Assembly (NCBI GenBank): GCA_015231915.1
Contig: JADGAR010000001.1
Span: 80,625 to 144,624, forward strand
Source of the DNA: Magnetococcales bacterium
GTDB lineage: Bacteria; Pseudomonadota; Magnetococcia; Magnetococcales; Magnetaquicoccaceae
DNA: 64,000 nucleotides
Direction of reading: 5' to 3'
Shown here: piece by piece, positions 52,960 to 62,272 of the stretch
Layout of the letters: every line of letters starts with the position of its first letter
How positions within the stretch are numbered: position 1 is the stretch's first letter
The notes under the pieces: model-generated
What the model was told of the DNA's origin: nothing
The model's input: the letters and a program-made list of their open reading frames with translations, nothing else
Databases searched by the model: none
Position numbers and translations under genes: made by a program

Positions 52960-53946
52960 ATGCCTGCACACCATACACCCAACCCAAACAATCCGCCAGT
53001 CGATTCTCCTTCCATTCTGGTCGTCGGCAGCGGGGCGGTGGGGGGCTTTTACGGAGGAAAACTGGCCAAGGCGGGGGCGCGGGTGACCACGGTCCAGCGT
53101 TCCGACTTCGAGGTGGTCCGGCAACAGGGCATCGCCATCGAAAGCATCGACGGCGACTTTCATTTCACCCCGCATGAGGTCCTGCGCTCCCCGGGGGAGT
53201 GCAAAACCCCGCCAGACTACCTGCTGGTCACCCTCAAGTCCCTGCCGGAGTTGGACATCCCGACCCTCATCCGGCCTGCCGCAGGTCCCGGGACCGTCAT
53301 CGTGCTGATGCAAAACGGCATCGATATCGAGGAACCCGTGGCGCGCGCCTTTCCGGACAATCCGCTGATTTCCGCGCTGGCCTTCGTCTGCGTGCAGCGC
53401 ATCGCTCCGGGGCGCATCCGGCATCTGTGTTTCGGTCGGGTGACCATCGGCCTGTATCCCTCCGGCCCATCGGCAGCGGTGGGGCGTCTGGAGCGGCTGT
53501 TTCGGGCGGGAGGCATCCCGTGTCAGGTCACGGAACAGCCACGCACCGCCCGCTGGGCCAAGCTGGTCTGGAATGCCGCCTTCAATCCCGTCTCCGTGCT
53601 GGCAGGCCATGCCACCACCACCGAGATGCTGGCCATGCCGGAATGCGAGCAATTAATAACAGAAGTAATGAAGGAAGTCGTGAGCGTGGCGCGCCTGGCA
53701 GGTCACGAACTGCCGGAGTCCACGGTGGAGGAGAATCTGCGGGCCACCCGCCGGATGGAACCCTACCTCACCAGCATGGCCCTGGACCATATGGCCAACC
53801 GCCCCCTGGAAAGCGAAGCCATCCTGGGGGCGGCCATCCGTCACGGAGAACGCCTTGGGGTCCCGACACCCTGCCTGTCGGGTCTGTACGCCATGCTTAC
53901 GTTATTGACCAGGAAACGACCAGGAGAATCGGAAACTACTGTCTGA
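52960..53946 (+). CDS. panE: 2-dehydropantoate 2-reductase (PanE/ApbA family)
   Basis: NADPH-dependent ketopantoate reductase for pantothenate/CoA synthesis, 328 aa. The dinucleotide fold is ILVVGSGAVGGFYGGKLAKAG; LVTLKS, LMQNGID, the catalytic Lys in RWAKLVWNAAFNP and the C-terminal PLESEAI block fit the family. Other ketoacid reductases share this fold, so the exact substrate is probable, not certain. Overlaps a small minus-strand gene at its end. Confidence 0.88.
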   Translation: MPAHHTPNPNNPPVDSPSILVVGSGAVGGFYGGKLAKAGARVTTVQRSDFEVVRQQGIAIESIDGDFHFTPHEVLRSPGECKTPPDYLLVTLKSLPELDIPTLIRPAAGPGTVIVLMQNGIDIEEPVARAFPDNPLISALAFVCVQRIAPGRIRHLCFGRVTIGLYPSGPSAAVGRLERLFRAGGIPCQVTEQPRTARWAKLVWNAAFNPVSVLAGHATTTEMLAMPECEQLITEVMKEVVSVARLAGHELPESTVEENLRATRRMEPYLTSMALDHMANRPLESEAILGAAIRHGERLGVPTPCLSGLYAMLTLLTRKRPGESETTV

Positions 53947-54085
53947 TCCAGGAGACCAGGATCATGGCCTGCACCAGCGAGACCGCGATCAGCCCGTAGG
54001 CACCGCCGACATAGAGCGCACTCAAAATTTTGACGGTAATTTTGGAGGTTTGTGCCAATTTTTGACCTGCACGAATACCGGACAT
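53936..54085 (-). CDS. Small single-pass membrane protein, 49 aa
   Basis: Starts at the ATG 54083-54085, 9 nt after AAGGAG, and stops at TAG 53936-53938. The sequence begins MSGIRAGQKLAQTSK and has a hydrophobic helix (LSALYVGGAYGLIAVSLVQA) ending VSWIRQ. It follows the 144-aa membrane protein by 19 nt and closes the motA-motB run. It overlaps the panE 3' end by 11 nt. No family recognised; the strong ribosome-binding site supports it. Confidence 0.7.
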   Translation of the reverse strand: MSGIRAGQKLAQTSKITVKILSALYVGGAYGLIAVSLVQAMILVSWIRQ

Positions 54086-54104
54086 CACTCTTGACTCCTT
54101 GATA

Positions 54105-54539
54105 TTATAAATGGGACAACAACACCCAGATCGGATTGCCCGCCGGCACGACCCCCATGGCCACCACGGTAAGCAGCAGCAGAACGATCAGCGACACGCT
54201 GATGTGGTCGTTCTTGCGCCGCAGGCGCATGGTGTTGAGGGCCAACCCCCCCATATTGACCAGGATGGTCAACCACAGAAAGATCCAGCTCAAGGTCAGC
54301 AGATCACGGTTCCAGTGCCGCGCCGCCGTGCTTTCGAGCAGATGGTGAAAAAAGCCGATCTCCGGCGGTTTGGCGGACTGCGCGAAGTAGCCGGCCATGC
54401 ACAGGAACAGATAGCCCACCCATTTGCACCACAACAGCGGATTGCCCGCCGGATTGTACAGGGTTTTGCGACGCTCCTTGCGGGGCGCAGGCGGTTCCCT
54501 GGTTTGCGGCGCGTTGCGAGCCGGGGTTGGTGTGGCCAT
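54105..54539 (-). CDS. Hypothetical membrane protein downstream of motB
   Basis: A 144-aa protein with a basic, Pro-rich N-terminus (about 1-30) and three likely transmembrane helices (about 36-54, 82-103 and 115-140). It starts 2 nt after the motB-like stop, so is cotranscribed with the stator genes. No family recognised; a stator-associated role is inferred from position only. Confidence 0.75.
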   Translation of the reverse strand: MATPTPARNAPQTREPPAPRKERRKTLYNPAGNPLLWCKWVGYLFLCMAGYFAQSAKPPEIGFFHHLLESTAARHWNRDLLTLSWIFLWLTILVNMGGLALNTMRLRRKNDHISVSLIVLLLLTVVAMGVVPAGNPIWVLLSHL

Positions 54540-54541
54540 GG

Positions 54542-55279
54542 CTAATTTCCTCCCGCATCGACGACCGGCGCGGACGAGTCTCCGGCGCCTCTGTGCTCTG
54601 TGGTTTTCATGATACCGATCTCCATCGCAAAATGGGATTTGTCCTGGGTGGCCCCGGGAAAATCCGAGGAGCGCTTGCCATACGATACCACCCGAACCCG
54701 TCTGGCATCGATCCCCCCTTCGCTCACCAGGAATGCGGCCACTGCCTGACCTTCCACCAGACCGGCGGCCCAGGGATTCAGCTTGGCCAGTTGCGCCGGC
54801 GGGTTGGCGTCCGGATCGCTGACCACCTCGATTTCGTTGCGCAATCCCTGCAGCAGCATGGTGATCTGGCTCAATTTCAGCTTGCTTTCCGGGTGCAACT
54901 CCAGGGAGTTGGGTTGGAACAACGCCTTGCGGGTAAGCCGCAGATAAATGCCCGCATCGGTTTCCTTGATCTCCGCCTCGCCGTTATCGACCAGATTGTT
55001 GACCAGCAACTGAATCTTTTCCACCAACTGCACCAGCTTGATCTCCTGCTGGAAATCCACGGCCACCAGGCTGTCCCCGCCCACCGGATTGAGCTGTTGC
55101 GAACGGTTGAGGCCAAAGGCGTTCTTCATGGTGCCTTGCAGCTTCATGAACTTGGTGGCGTTCACCGTTGACATCGAAAACAGGATCACGAACAGACAAA
55201 GCAAAAGCGTTGCCATATCCGCCCACGAAATGAACCACAACGGGGTGCCTTTCTTGCAGGTCGGACACTTCTTGGCCAT
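54542..55279 (-). CDS. motB: MotB/PomB-type flagellar stator protein
   Basis: A 245-aa stator B subunit. The N-terminus MAKKCPTCKKGTPLWFISWAD contains a CxxC pair and the ion-binding Asp21 at the start of the single membrane helix. The C-terminal OmpA-like domain is diverged: the GHTD and NxxLSxxRA motifs read SDPDANPP and LNPWAAGLVEGQA, so peptidoglycan contacts are altered. It follows motA by 32 nt. Proton versus sodium use cannot be stated; the MAKKCP start resembles PomB proteins. Confidence 0.9.
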   Translation of the reverse strand: MAKKCPTCKKGTPLWFISWADMATLLLCLFVILFSMSTVNATKFMKLQGTMKNAFGLNRSQQLNPVGGDSLVAVDFQQEIKLVQLVEKIQLLVNNLVDNGEAEIKETDAGIYLRLTRKALFQPNSLELHPESKLKLSQITMLLQGLRNEIEVVSDPDANPPAQLAKLNPWAAGLVEGQAVAAFLVSEGGIDARRVRVVSYGKRSSDFPGATQDKSHFAMEIGIMKTTEHRGAGDSSAPVVDAGGN

Positions 55280-55311
55280 GGCATGTCTCCTTTACGCCGG
55301 ATCGAACCGCG

Positions 55312-56067
55312 TCAGCCGATGCTCTCGCGTTGCTTGCGGGACAAAGCCGAAACCAGGGCCTTTTCCAGGATGCGCGGATTGACCCCGCGCTGGATCCCCT
55401 GCACCCCGTCCATGACGAGTTCGTAGATGATCCCTTCATGGGTGCTGTAGTGGTGGAGTTTGATGCCGAAGGGGATCACGATCAGATTGGCGACGATGGC
55501 CCCGTACATGGTGGCCAGCAGCGCCACCGACATGGACGGTCCGATGGAGTCCGGGTTGCTCAGGTTGGCCAACAGTTCCACCATGCCGATGAGGGTGCCC
55601 ACCATGCCCATGGCCGGGCCGGCCTCGCCCATGCTTTCGAACATCACCACCCCGACGTGGTGACGGATTTCCATGTACTCTTTTTCCTTGGCCATCATCT
55701 CGCGCAGATAGACCGGGTCCACGCCATCCACGCAGAGGGTGATGGCGGTCTGCAACACCGGGTTCTGGATCTGCACCTTTTCCAGGGCGAGCATGCCGTC
55801 CTTGCGGGCGATGTTGGCGCAGTTGATGATCTGCTCGATGATCTCCTTGGGATGGTCCTGGGGATTGGTGAAGATCTTGCCAACGATCCCCATGGTATTC
55901 ATAACATCTGTAATATGAAATTTTACAAATGTGCTAGCAATCAAGCCGCCAACCACCACAATAAAGGCATGCATACTACCAAACATCTTCAAGTTACTGC
56001 CCATCAAGCCAAACACAATCATGATGGCAATAACAACACCAATTACGGATGAGATATCGAGTTTCAT
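55312..56067 (-). CDS. motA: MotA/PomA-type flagellar stator protein
   Basis: A 251-aa stator A subunit with four membrane helices: MKLDISSVIGVVIAIMIVFG at the start and AGPAMGMVGTLIGMVELLANL plus MYGAIVANLIVIPFGIKL in the third and fourth helices. The cytoplasmic loop has the family charged residues (RKDGMLALEKV, DPVYLREMMAKEKEYMEIRH). The ATG at 56067 was chosen as the family start. It precedes motB. Confidence 0.96.
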   Translation of the reverse strand: MKLDISSVIGVVIAIMIVFGLMGSNLKMFGSMHAFIVVVGGLIASTFVKFHITDVMNTMGIVGKIFTNPQDHPKEIIEQIINCANIARKDGMLALEKVQIQNPVLQTAITLCVDGVDPVYLREMMAKEKEYMEIRHHVGVVMFESMGEAGPAMGMVGTLIGMVELLANLSNPDSIGPSMSVALLATMYGAIVANLIVIPFGIKLHHYSTHEGIIYELVMDGVQGIQRGVNPRILEKALVSALSRKQRESIG

Positions 56068-56150
56068 CGCTCCACCAACCCTTCCCAGCCAAGAGTCAAA
56101 AAATTTTGGCAACCAAGCCATGGTTGAGGGGGTTAAAGCAAAATTCAAGC

Positions 56151-56178
56151 CATTATTGGCAACAGTCCGCCAATAATG
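56151..56178 (-). terminator. Stem-loop downstream of glnS
   Basis: CATTATTGGC (56151-56160) and GCCAATAATG (56169-56178) form a perfect 10-bp stem with an 8-nt loop, 22 nt after the glnS stop and upstream of motA. A clear T-tract is missing, so it is a probable terminator or mRNA-stabilising stem. Confidence 0.5.
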
Positions 56179-56200
56179 AGGAGCGATGCGGGAATGGCAT

Positions 56201-57892
56201 TCAAGCAGGAGCGGTTTGCTGCTTCTCGATCTTGGCCCAGGTGTCGCGCAGACTCACCGCACGATTGAAGACCGGACGATCCGGGGTGGAATCCGGATCC
56301 CGAAAGAAATACCCCAGCCGCTCGAACTGGTAGGCGAGATCCTGGCGCGGGTCCGCCAGGCCGGGTTCCAGGTGGCAACGGGTCAGCACCGTCATGGAGT
56401 CGGGATTGACCTGCTCGACGATCTCGCCCTTCAGCCCGTCCGGGTCCGGCACGTTGAACAACGGGGCATACAAACGCACCTCCCCCACCACGCAACGGGT
56501 GGCCGACACCCAATGGATCACCCCCCGCACCTTGCGCCCCACCGGGTTGACGTTCAATGTGGCCTGATCGTATTCGCACCGCACCTCGATCACCTCTCCG
56601 GCCTCATTCTTGACCGCCTCCAGACAACGGATGACATAGCCGTTGCGCAGCCTTACCTCCCCGCCCAGGACCAGCCGCTTGTACTCCTTGGAGGCGCTTT
56701 CCCGAAAATCCTCCTGCTCGATGAAAAGCTCTCTGGTGAAAAAAAGCTGACGCGTCCCCATGGCCTCGTTCTGGGGATGGGCGGGGGCGGTCAACGCCTC
56801 CACCCGCTCCTGCGGAAAATTGACGATCACCACCCGCAACGGATTCAGCACCGCCATGGCGCGCGGGGCACGGGCATCCAGATCGACCCGCAGGCAATTC
56901 TCCAGCAGGGAGTACTCCACCCGGTTCGGCGACTTGGAGATCCCGATCAGCCGGCAGAACTGACGGATCGACTCCGGCGTGAACCCCCGCCGCCGCAAGC
57001 CGGAGATGGTGGGCATGCGCGGGTCGTCCCACCCCTGCACCACCCCGGATTGCACCAGCGCGTTCAACTTGCGCTTGCTCATCACCGTGTATTCCAGCGA
57101 CAGCCGGGAAAATTCGATCTGCCGGGGCCGCGCGGGCACCTCCAGATTGTCCAGGAACCAGTCGTACAACGGACGATGATCCTCGAACTCCAAGGTACAC
57201 AGGGAGTGGGTGATCCCCTCCAGGGCGTCCGACAGACCGTGGGCGAAATCGTAGGTGGGATAGATCACCCAGTCGTCGCCGGTGCGGTGATGGGTCACCC
57301 TGCGGATGCGGTACAGCGCCGGATCCCGCATGTTCATGTTGGGCGAGGCCATGTCGATCCTGGCCCGCAACACCCGGGAACCGTCCGGGAACTCCCCGGC
57401 GCGCATCCTCCGGAAGAGATCCAGATTCTCCGCCACCGAACGGCCACGACAGGGACTCTCCCGGCCAGGCTCGGTCAAGGTGCCGCGATAGTCGCGCATC
57501 TCGGCGGCGCTCAGGTCGCACACGTATGCCCTGCCCGCCAGGATCAACTCCTCGGCGAACTGGCAGAGCCGGGGAAAATAATCCGAGGCGTAAAAGATGC
57601 GCTCCTCCCAGTCGAACCCCAACCAGCGCACGTCCTCCTGGATCGATTCCACATATTCCACATCCTCCTTTTCGGGATTGGTGTCATCGAAACGCAGATT
57701 GCACAGCCCCCCCGGATGCTCTGCCGCCACCCCGAAATTGAGACAGATGGACTTGGCGTGACCGATATGCAGATAGCCGTTCGGCTCGGGGGGGAAACGG
57801 GTGTGCAGCCTCCCGCCGTTGCGACGCTCGGCGAGATCCTGGGTGATGATGTCGCGGATGAAATCCGCGCCGCTGGTGATGGTATCGTTCAT
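56201..57892 (-). CDS. glnS: Glutamine--tRNA ligase
   Basis: Class I synthetase charging tRNA-Gln directly, 563 aa. HIGH is in [16 protein letters not shown] and the KMSKS equivalent is [17 protein letters not shown] and the C-terminal anticodon beta-barrel ([25 protein letters not shown]) are typical. Many alphaproteobacteria lack GlnRS, so its presence argues for a gamma-like gene content. ATG at 57892. Confidence 0.98.
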   Translation of the reverse strand: MNDTITSGADFIRDIITQDLAERRNGGRLHTRFPPEPNGYLHIGHAKSICLNFGVAAEHPGGLCNLRFDDTNPEKEDVEYVESIQEDVRWLGFDWEERIFYASDYFPRLCQFAEELILAGRAYVCDLSAAEMRDYRGTLTEPGRESPCRGRSVAENLDLFRRMRAGEFPDGSRVLRARIDMASPNMNMRDPALYRIRRVTHHRTGDDWVIYPTYDFAHGLSDALEGITHSLCTLEFEDHRPLYDWFLDNLEVPARPRQIEFSRLSLEYTVMSKRKLNALVQSGVVQGWDDPRMPTISGLRRRGFTPESIRQFCRLIGISKSPNRVEYSLLENCLRVDLDARAPRAMAVLNPLRVVIVNFPQERVEALTAPAHPQNEAMGTRQLFFTRELFIEQEDFRESASKEYKRLVLGGEVRLRNGYVIRCLEAVKNEAGEVIEVRCEYDQATLNVNPVGRKVRGVIHWVSATRCVVGEVRLYAPLFNVPDPDGLKGEIVEQVNPDSMTVLTRCHLEPGLADPRQDLAYQFERLGYFFRDPDSTPDRPVFNRAVSLRDTWAKIEKQQTAPA

Positions 57893-57958
57893 GGAAGGGT
57901 TTCCAACGCAATCGGGCCGGGGGTCGAACAAAAATTCCACTTCTGGATTGCGGGAATT

Positions 57959-58339
57959 CTACGCGTGTTCGTTCGATCCGGCAACCCGTCGCAACAACGC
58001 CTCGTGCCGCTCGGACAACTGCCGGATCCCTTCCCGCAGCGAGTCCAGCGACTCCTGCAAGGAGAGCAACAGCTCGTTTTGATTGATGAAGATCCGCGCG
58101 CTCTCTTCTTCCTGCTCCTCGGTCTTGCGCAACAGCACCTCCTGTTGGGCGAGGAGTTCGGTCAATGGCCCGTCGAGACGCCCGGCCATGCCGTCCAGAC
58201 GCTCCCGCGTCAGGCGTTCCAGTTCTTCCATGCGCGTCACCAGCTTGGCCTGACGCTGATGGAGGATATCCAGCCGCGTATGCATATCGTCGACGATGGC
58301 ACCACACCCTAAAGGCCGAAACTCCTTCTCCTTGGCCAT
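57959..58339 (-). CDS. Hypothetical coiled-coil protein
   Basis: A 126-aa soluble protein, mostly charged helix with heptad-like spacing (MEELERLTRERLDGMAGRLD; LLLSLQESLDSLREGIRQLS). ATG at 58339 follows an AGGAGG-type box. It lies between the FlhB-like gene and glnS in the same direction. It may be related to flagellar or export-apparatus helpers by position, but no family is recognised. Confidence 0.7.
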   Translation of the reverse strand: MAKEKEFRPLGCGAIVDDMHTRLDILHQRQAKLVTRMEELERLTRERLDGMAGRLDGPLTELLAQQEVLLRKTEEQEEESARIFINQNELLLSLQESLDSLREGIRQLSERHEALLRRVAGSNEHA

Positions 58340-58358
58340 GCCCCCTCCTCCTGACCCC

Positions 58359-58667
58359 TCACGCGGGGTCGATCTTGTTGATGCGATAGACGTATGCCAA
58401 CACCTCGGCCACGGCCTTGTACAGGTGCGGGGGAATGGATTCGCCCACCGGGACCTTGCCAAGGAGATTGATCAGGTCCGGATCCTCCATCAGGGTGATG
58501 CCCGCCTCCCTGGCCGTCCGGATGATGGCCTCGGCGATGCGCCCCTGCCCGGAGGCCGTGACCTGCGGGGCGACATCCCGATGGCGCTGATAACGCAGCG
58601 CCACTGCCCGGCGGCGATACAGGGCCGCATCCCCCTCCCCGGCGTCGTGTGCATCGGTCGCGGCCAT
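58359..58667 (-). CDS. FlhB-like C-terminal domain protein (FhlB/FlhX type)
   Basis: A 102-aa protein equivalent to the cytoplasmic domain of the flagellar export switch FlhB. AVALRYQRHRDVAPQVTASGQGRIAEAI matches the FlhX pattern ALxYxxxxxxAPxVxAxGxG; the autocleavage NPTH is absent, as usual for these orphans. LIPPHLYKAVAEVLAYVYRI-type ending is present. In some bacteria such proteins partly replace the cleaved FlhB domain. It starts 3 nt after the transporter stop. Confidence 0.88.
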   Translation of the reverse strand: MAATDAHDAGEGDAALYRRRAVALRYQRHRDVAPQVTASGQGRIAEAIIRTAREAGITLMEDPDLINLLGKVPVGESIPPHLYKAVAEVLAYVYRINKIDPA

Positions 58668-58670
58668 GGA

Positions 58671-59690
58671 TCACAACCACTTGAGTTTCTTGAAAATCAA
58701 CACCTCGACCCCCCCGATTGCCAACAGCAGGATCCCCTCCACGACAAAGCCGTCCCGGCTCGGGAACCAGGCGCTGTCCACGTTGAGAAAGAGTCCGCTG
58801 ACATTGCTGCCGAACCATCCCACCACAAAGGAGAGCGGCATGAAAAAGGCCGACAGCATGGTCAGTTTGAAGAGCAGATCGTTCAATCCCTCGTTGATGG
58901 CGTTGGCCACCGAATCCTGAATGACGCCCGCCGTGTCGCGGATCTCGTCCAGATCCTCCATGTGACGGGTGATTTCGTTCACCACCTCCAGCAGACGGGG
59001 CCGGAACTCCTGGCCGAGCCAGGAGAAATCCTCGTTCATCAACCGGGCGATGGCCTCCTTCTGGGGGGAGAGGTAGCGGCGCATGGCCACTGCCGCCACC
59101 CGCAAGCGGCCCAACCTCTGGCGGATCAAAGGACCCTTGCGGCGCATCTGGTAGGCGTCGTGCTCGGCCAGGAGATAGGTCTGGAGTTCCTCCAGTTGAC
59201 CCCGCAAATTTTCCAGGATCGGCTCCATGCGCAGGGTCATCCGTTCCAGGAGTGTCACCAGCAGTTCGGTCGGGGTTTTTGGCCCCTGCCCGGCCTCGAG
59301 GGCGTGATGGATCTCCTCCATGAAAAACGTCCGGCGTCCACGCATGCCCAGGATGCCACGTGCATCCACCCACAGGCGCAGGGCCACCATGTCGTGAAAT
59401 TCATGACCTTTATTTTCGTTGACACTACGCAACATCAAGACCGCGCCATCCTGAAACCGGGTGCAGCGTGGCCGGGTTTCGTCGGCCAGGAACGCCCGCA
59501 CGGCACTCGCATCCATCCCGGAACAGGTACTGACCCATGGAAAAGAGGCTTCGGCATTGCGATTCAGGTAAATCCAGAAGGGCGCGATCTTGCCCGGCGG
59601 GGTGCACTGGAGTTCGTTCCAGCCCATGGACAGCCCCCCACCGTAACCATCGAAGCGCCAGGCATGGATCAAAGGATCGACGGCGGTCAT
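58671..59690 (-). CDS. CorA/ZntB-family divalent cation transporter
   Basis: A 339-aa magnesium/zinc transporter with a large cytoplasmic N-domain, a long stalk helix (around 235-280) and two C-terminal membrane helices. The pore motif GMN of CorA is GSN here (VVGWFGSNVSG), as often seen in ZntB-like members. ATG 59690 overlaps the stop of the glycosyltransferase-like gene. Ion specificity is not settled. Confidence 0.93.
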   Translation of the reverse strand: MTAVDPLIHAWRFDGYGGGLSMGWNELQCTPPGKIAPFWIYLNRNAEASFPWVSTCSGMDASAVRAFLADETRPRCTRFQDGAVLMLRSVNENKGHEFHDMVALRLWVDARGILGMRGRRTFFMEEIHHALEAGQGPKTPTELLVTLLERMTLRMEPILENLRGQLEELQTYLLAEHDAYQMRRKGPLIRQRLGRLRVAAVAMRRYLSPQKEAIARLMNEDFSWLGQEFRPRLLEVVNEITRHMEDLDEIRDTAGVIQDSVANAINEGLNDLLFKLTMLSAFFMPLSFVVGWFGSNVSGLFLNVDSAWFPSRDGFVVEGILLLAIGGVEVLIFKKLKWL

Positions 59691-61030
59691 GGCGCGCGCG
59701 CCCCCCGCAAAGAACGACCACCCTTCAGGCTTTCCACCCCGTCCCAGAACGCCCCGCGCAACCGCTGCACCGACAGGCGGCGGCTCCACGCACCGAGGGT
59801 CTCCTCCCCGAAGGTCCGGATCTCGTTGGCGATGCGCTCGGAGGCCTTGTTGTCCTTCATGCCCCAGTACTCCTGGATGAACGCCTCCCAATCCTCCCTG
59901 GAATAGCGCAACGTTGCCTGCGGATTGGCCAGATAGCCAGGGATCTCCTCCACGCGGCAGAAGGCCCCCAACCAGGAGCGAAACCAGGGGTTGGCCGTGA
60001 CGGATCGGGTATGCCAATGGCTCGAAGGACCGATCGGCAGGCGTCCCAGTTTGTTGGTGTCGAACGCGGGGTGATCGGGGGGGGGCAGCAGATCGGAATC
60101 CACATATATGAAAGGCTTGTCGAAATACCCCATGTCCAACGCGGAGTGGGAGTTGATGCCCAGACCCACGTCGGCGTAATGATACATGGCCATGGTATGG
60201 GCCGCGTCCAGCACCCTGGCCCAGGGGTACTGTTCCCAGTACCGGAACTCGAACCCGCTGTCACAGTTGTACGAGGCGTAGGCGGTGGGATGCATCTTGA
60301 TCAACAGATTGCAATCCGCTTCCCTGACCTGGGCGCAGATCCGGGCATATTTGTCCAGAAAGGCCTGATTGTAACGGTCCACGCGCTCCTGGTCCCACTC
60401 CGGGAACCACACGGCCACCTTTTTGTGAAAGGATTGAATCCCCTTGGGGAAGAGGACCGCGATGGGGCGCTCCGGACGCAGGCCATAGTGACGACAGAAG
60501 CTCTCCCGATCCGGAAAGCCGATCGGGTCCTGGTCCTGGGGATATTCGTACTGAATGGAGCCGACCACGCGCATGTCGTCATCTGCGGGCAGGGAATGAC
60601 CGAATTCCTCGTGCAGGTGCTGAAGCAGTCGTTTCGTGAATGCGCTGCGGATCAGGCAGCGGTCCACGCCATGGGACCAGTGATCCTGACCGGAGGCGGC
60701 GCAGAAGTTGATGGTGGGACGCCCCTCGGCCCTGGCCATGAGGGTCAGTTGTTCGTAGCTGCGCCAGGTGCTGAAGACCACCATCTGGCAGCCGCGCATG
60801 GCCTTGCGGAATTCCCACTCCCCGTCCACGCGCCAGGCGCGTTCCTGGCGGAACATCTCGGCGTGGTCGCCGGTATCCAGCTCCGCGCCCTTGTTCAACC
60901 CACGCCCGGGAATGACAAAACGCACTTCCACCCCCAACTGCTCCAGGCGATGCTTGACGAGCACCTCACGGTAGGGGCTGGAAGGCTGGTAGCGGCCAGC
61001 GACCAGCATGACGCGTTTCAAGGAGTGCAT
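59687..61030 (-). CDS. GT-B-fold glycosyl/glycerophosphotransferase-like protein
   Basis: A 447-aa soluble protein. The N-terminal MLVAGRYQPSSPYREVLVKHRLEQLG and the C-terminal block LLIKMHPTAYASYNCDSGFEF followed by ADVGLGINSHSALDMGYFDKPFIYVD resemble CDP-glycerol glycerophosphotransferases and other GT-B proteins. The donor is unknown. It is divergent from a GT2 gene, so both may act in surface polysaccharide synthesis. The start is at ATG 61030, with ATG 61009 as alternative. Confidence 0.75.
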   Translation of the reverse strand: MHSLKRVMLVAGRYQPSSPYREVLVKHRLEQLGVEVRFVIPGRGLNKGAELDTGDHAEMFRQERAWRVDGEWEFRKAMRGCQMVVFSTWRSYEQLTLMARAEGRPTINFCAASGQDHWSHGVDRCLIRSAFTKRLLQHLHEEFGHSLPADDDMRVVGSIQYEYPQDQDPIGFPDRESFCRHYGLRPERPIAVLFPKGIQSFHKKVAVWFPEWDQERVDRYNQAFLDKYARICAQVREADCNLLIKMHPTAYASYNCDSGFEFRYWEQYPWARVLDAAHTMAMYHYADVGLGINSHSALDMGYFDKPFIYVDSDLLPPPDHPAFDTNKLGRLPIGPSSHWHTRSVTANPWFRSWLGAFCRVEEIPGYLANPQATLRYSREDWEAFIQEYWGMKDNKASERIANEIRTFGEETLGAWSRRLSVQRLRGAFWDGVESLKGGRSLRGARAP

Positions 61031-61297
61031 GATTTTTCAATAATGACTGGAAAATACCTGCCCGACGCGGTTGCGGCGAACACATTTTTGGAAAAATACG
61101 GCATCTCAGTCTCCCACGTTGCAAAAAAATTGTCAAGATCCGACAGCGCGGGACGCAAACTCCCCGCACAGGGGCAGCAGACAAAGATTTCTCTGGATTC
61201 CCTGCCAAAAAATGGCTAAATTGTTCCAACCCCGTGAGTGATTGTCCGGGTCGTCACCAGGCTCAACGCACCATTCCTCTCACCCGCCAGGTCGATT

Positions 61298-62272
61298 GTG
61301 TCGGAATCCTTCCTCTCCATCATCATCCCGATCTACAACGAGGAAGAGAACATTCTGCCATTATGTCAGGATTTGCTCGCAAACCTTGAATCCCTCGGAC
61401 TGCCCTTCGAGATCCTCCTGGTCAACGACGGCAGCCAGGACAGCTCCCAGGAACGCCTGCGCGAAGTGGCAGCGTGGAACGCCCATTTCAAGGTCATCCG
61501 CTTCCGGCGCAATTGCGGCCAAACCGCCGCCATCATGGCGGGGATCGAATTCGCCAGGGGCGACATCATCATCCCCATGGACGCCGACCGGCAGAACGAT
61601 CCCAGGGACATCCCCCGCCTGCTGGCCAGGCTGAACGAAGGATACGACGTGGTTTCCGGCTGGCGCAAATCCCGCAAGGACAACCCCCTGATCCGCACCC
61701 TGCCCAGCCGGGCGGCCAACTGGCTGATCTCGCGCATTTCCGGGGTTTTTCTGCACGACTACGGCTGCACCATCAAGGCCTACCGCCGCCATGTCCTCGA
61801 GGGGGTCCAGCTCTACGGGGAGATGCACCGCTTCATCCCGATCTATGCCCACTGGATGGGGGCCAAGGTCACCGAACTGGAGGTCACCCACCACCCCCGC
61901 CAGTTCGGGCACTCCAAGTATGGCCTCAATCGCATCTTCAAGGTCATCCTCGACCTGATCGTGGTCAAGTTCCTCGACAAATATTTCGTCAAACCGATCT
62001 ATCTGTTCGGCAGCTTCGGGCTGTTTTCGCTGCTCCTCTCCCTGCTCAGCGGGGGATGGGCGGTCTACCTGAAATTCTTCAAGAACGAATCCTTCATCGT
62101 CACCCCGCTCCCCCTGGTGTCGGTCATGACCTTCATGATCGGGATCGTCGCCATTCTCCTGGGACTGGTCGCCGAGATGCTCGTGCGGACCTATTTCGAA
62201 TCCCAGGGACGCCGCACCTACCAGATCGGCGAAACCATCAACCTCCCCCCACCCGAGGACCGGCCCCACTGA
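61298..62272 (+). CDS. Membrane glycosyltransferase family 2 (DPM1/ArnC-like)
   Basis: About 324 aa. GT2 catalytic domain: SIIIPIYNEEENILPLC, VNDGSQDSSQERLRE, the DxD-like MDADRQNDPRDIPRLL and a GWRKSRKDNPLIRTLPS loop; two C-terminal membrane helices (about YLFGSFGLFSLLLSLLSGGW and MTFMIGIVAILLGLVAEML). Likely transfers a sugar to undecaprenyl phosphate. The GTG at 61298 (VSESFLSI) follows CAGG; GTG 61238 is the longer alternative. It overlaps the asparagine synthetase start by one base (TGATG). Confidence 0.9.
   Translation: MSESFLSIIIPIYNEEENILPLCQDLLANLESLGLPFEILLVNDGSQDSSQERLREVAAWNAHFKVIRFRRNCGQTAAIMAGIEFARGDIIIPMDADRQNDPRDIPRLLARLNEGYDVVSGWRKSRKDNPLIRTLPSRAANWLISRISGVFLHDYGCTIKAYRRHVLEGVQLYGEMHRFIPIYAHWMGAKVTELEVTHHPRQFGHSKYGLNRIFKVILDLIVVKFLDKYFVKPIYLFGSFGLFSLLLSLLSGGWAVYLKFFKNESFIVTPLPLVSVMTFMIGIVAILLGLVAEMLVRTYFESQGRRTYQIGETINLPPPEDRPH

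Noticed and set aside
61131..61160. Promoter for the glycosyltransferase-like gene on the minus strand
   Set aside because: A perfect TTGACA is present, but no convincing -10 at 16-18 nt.
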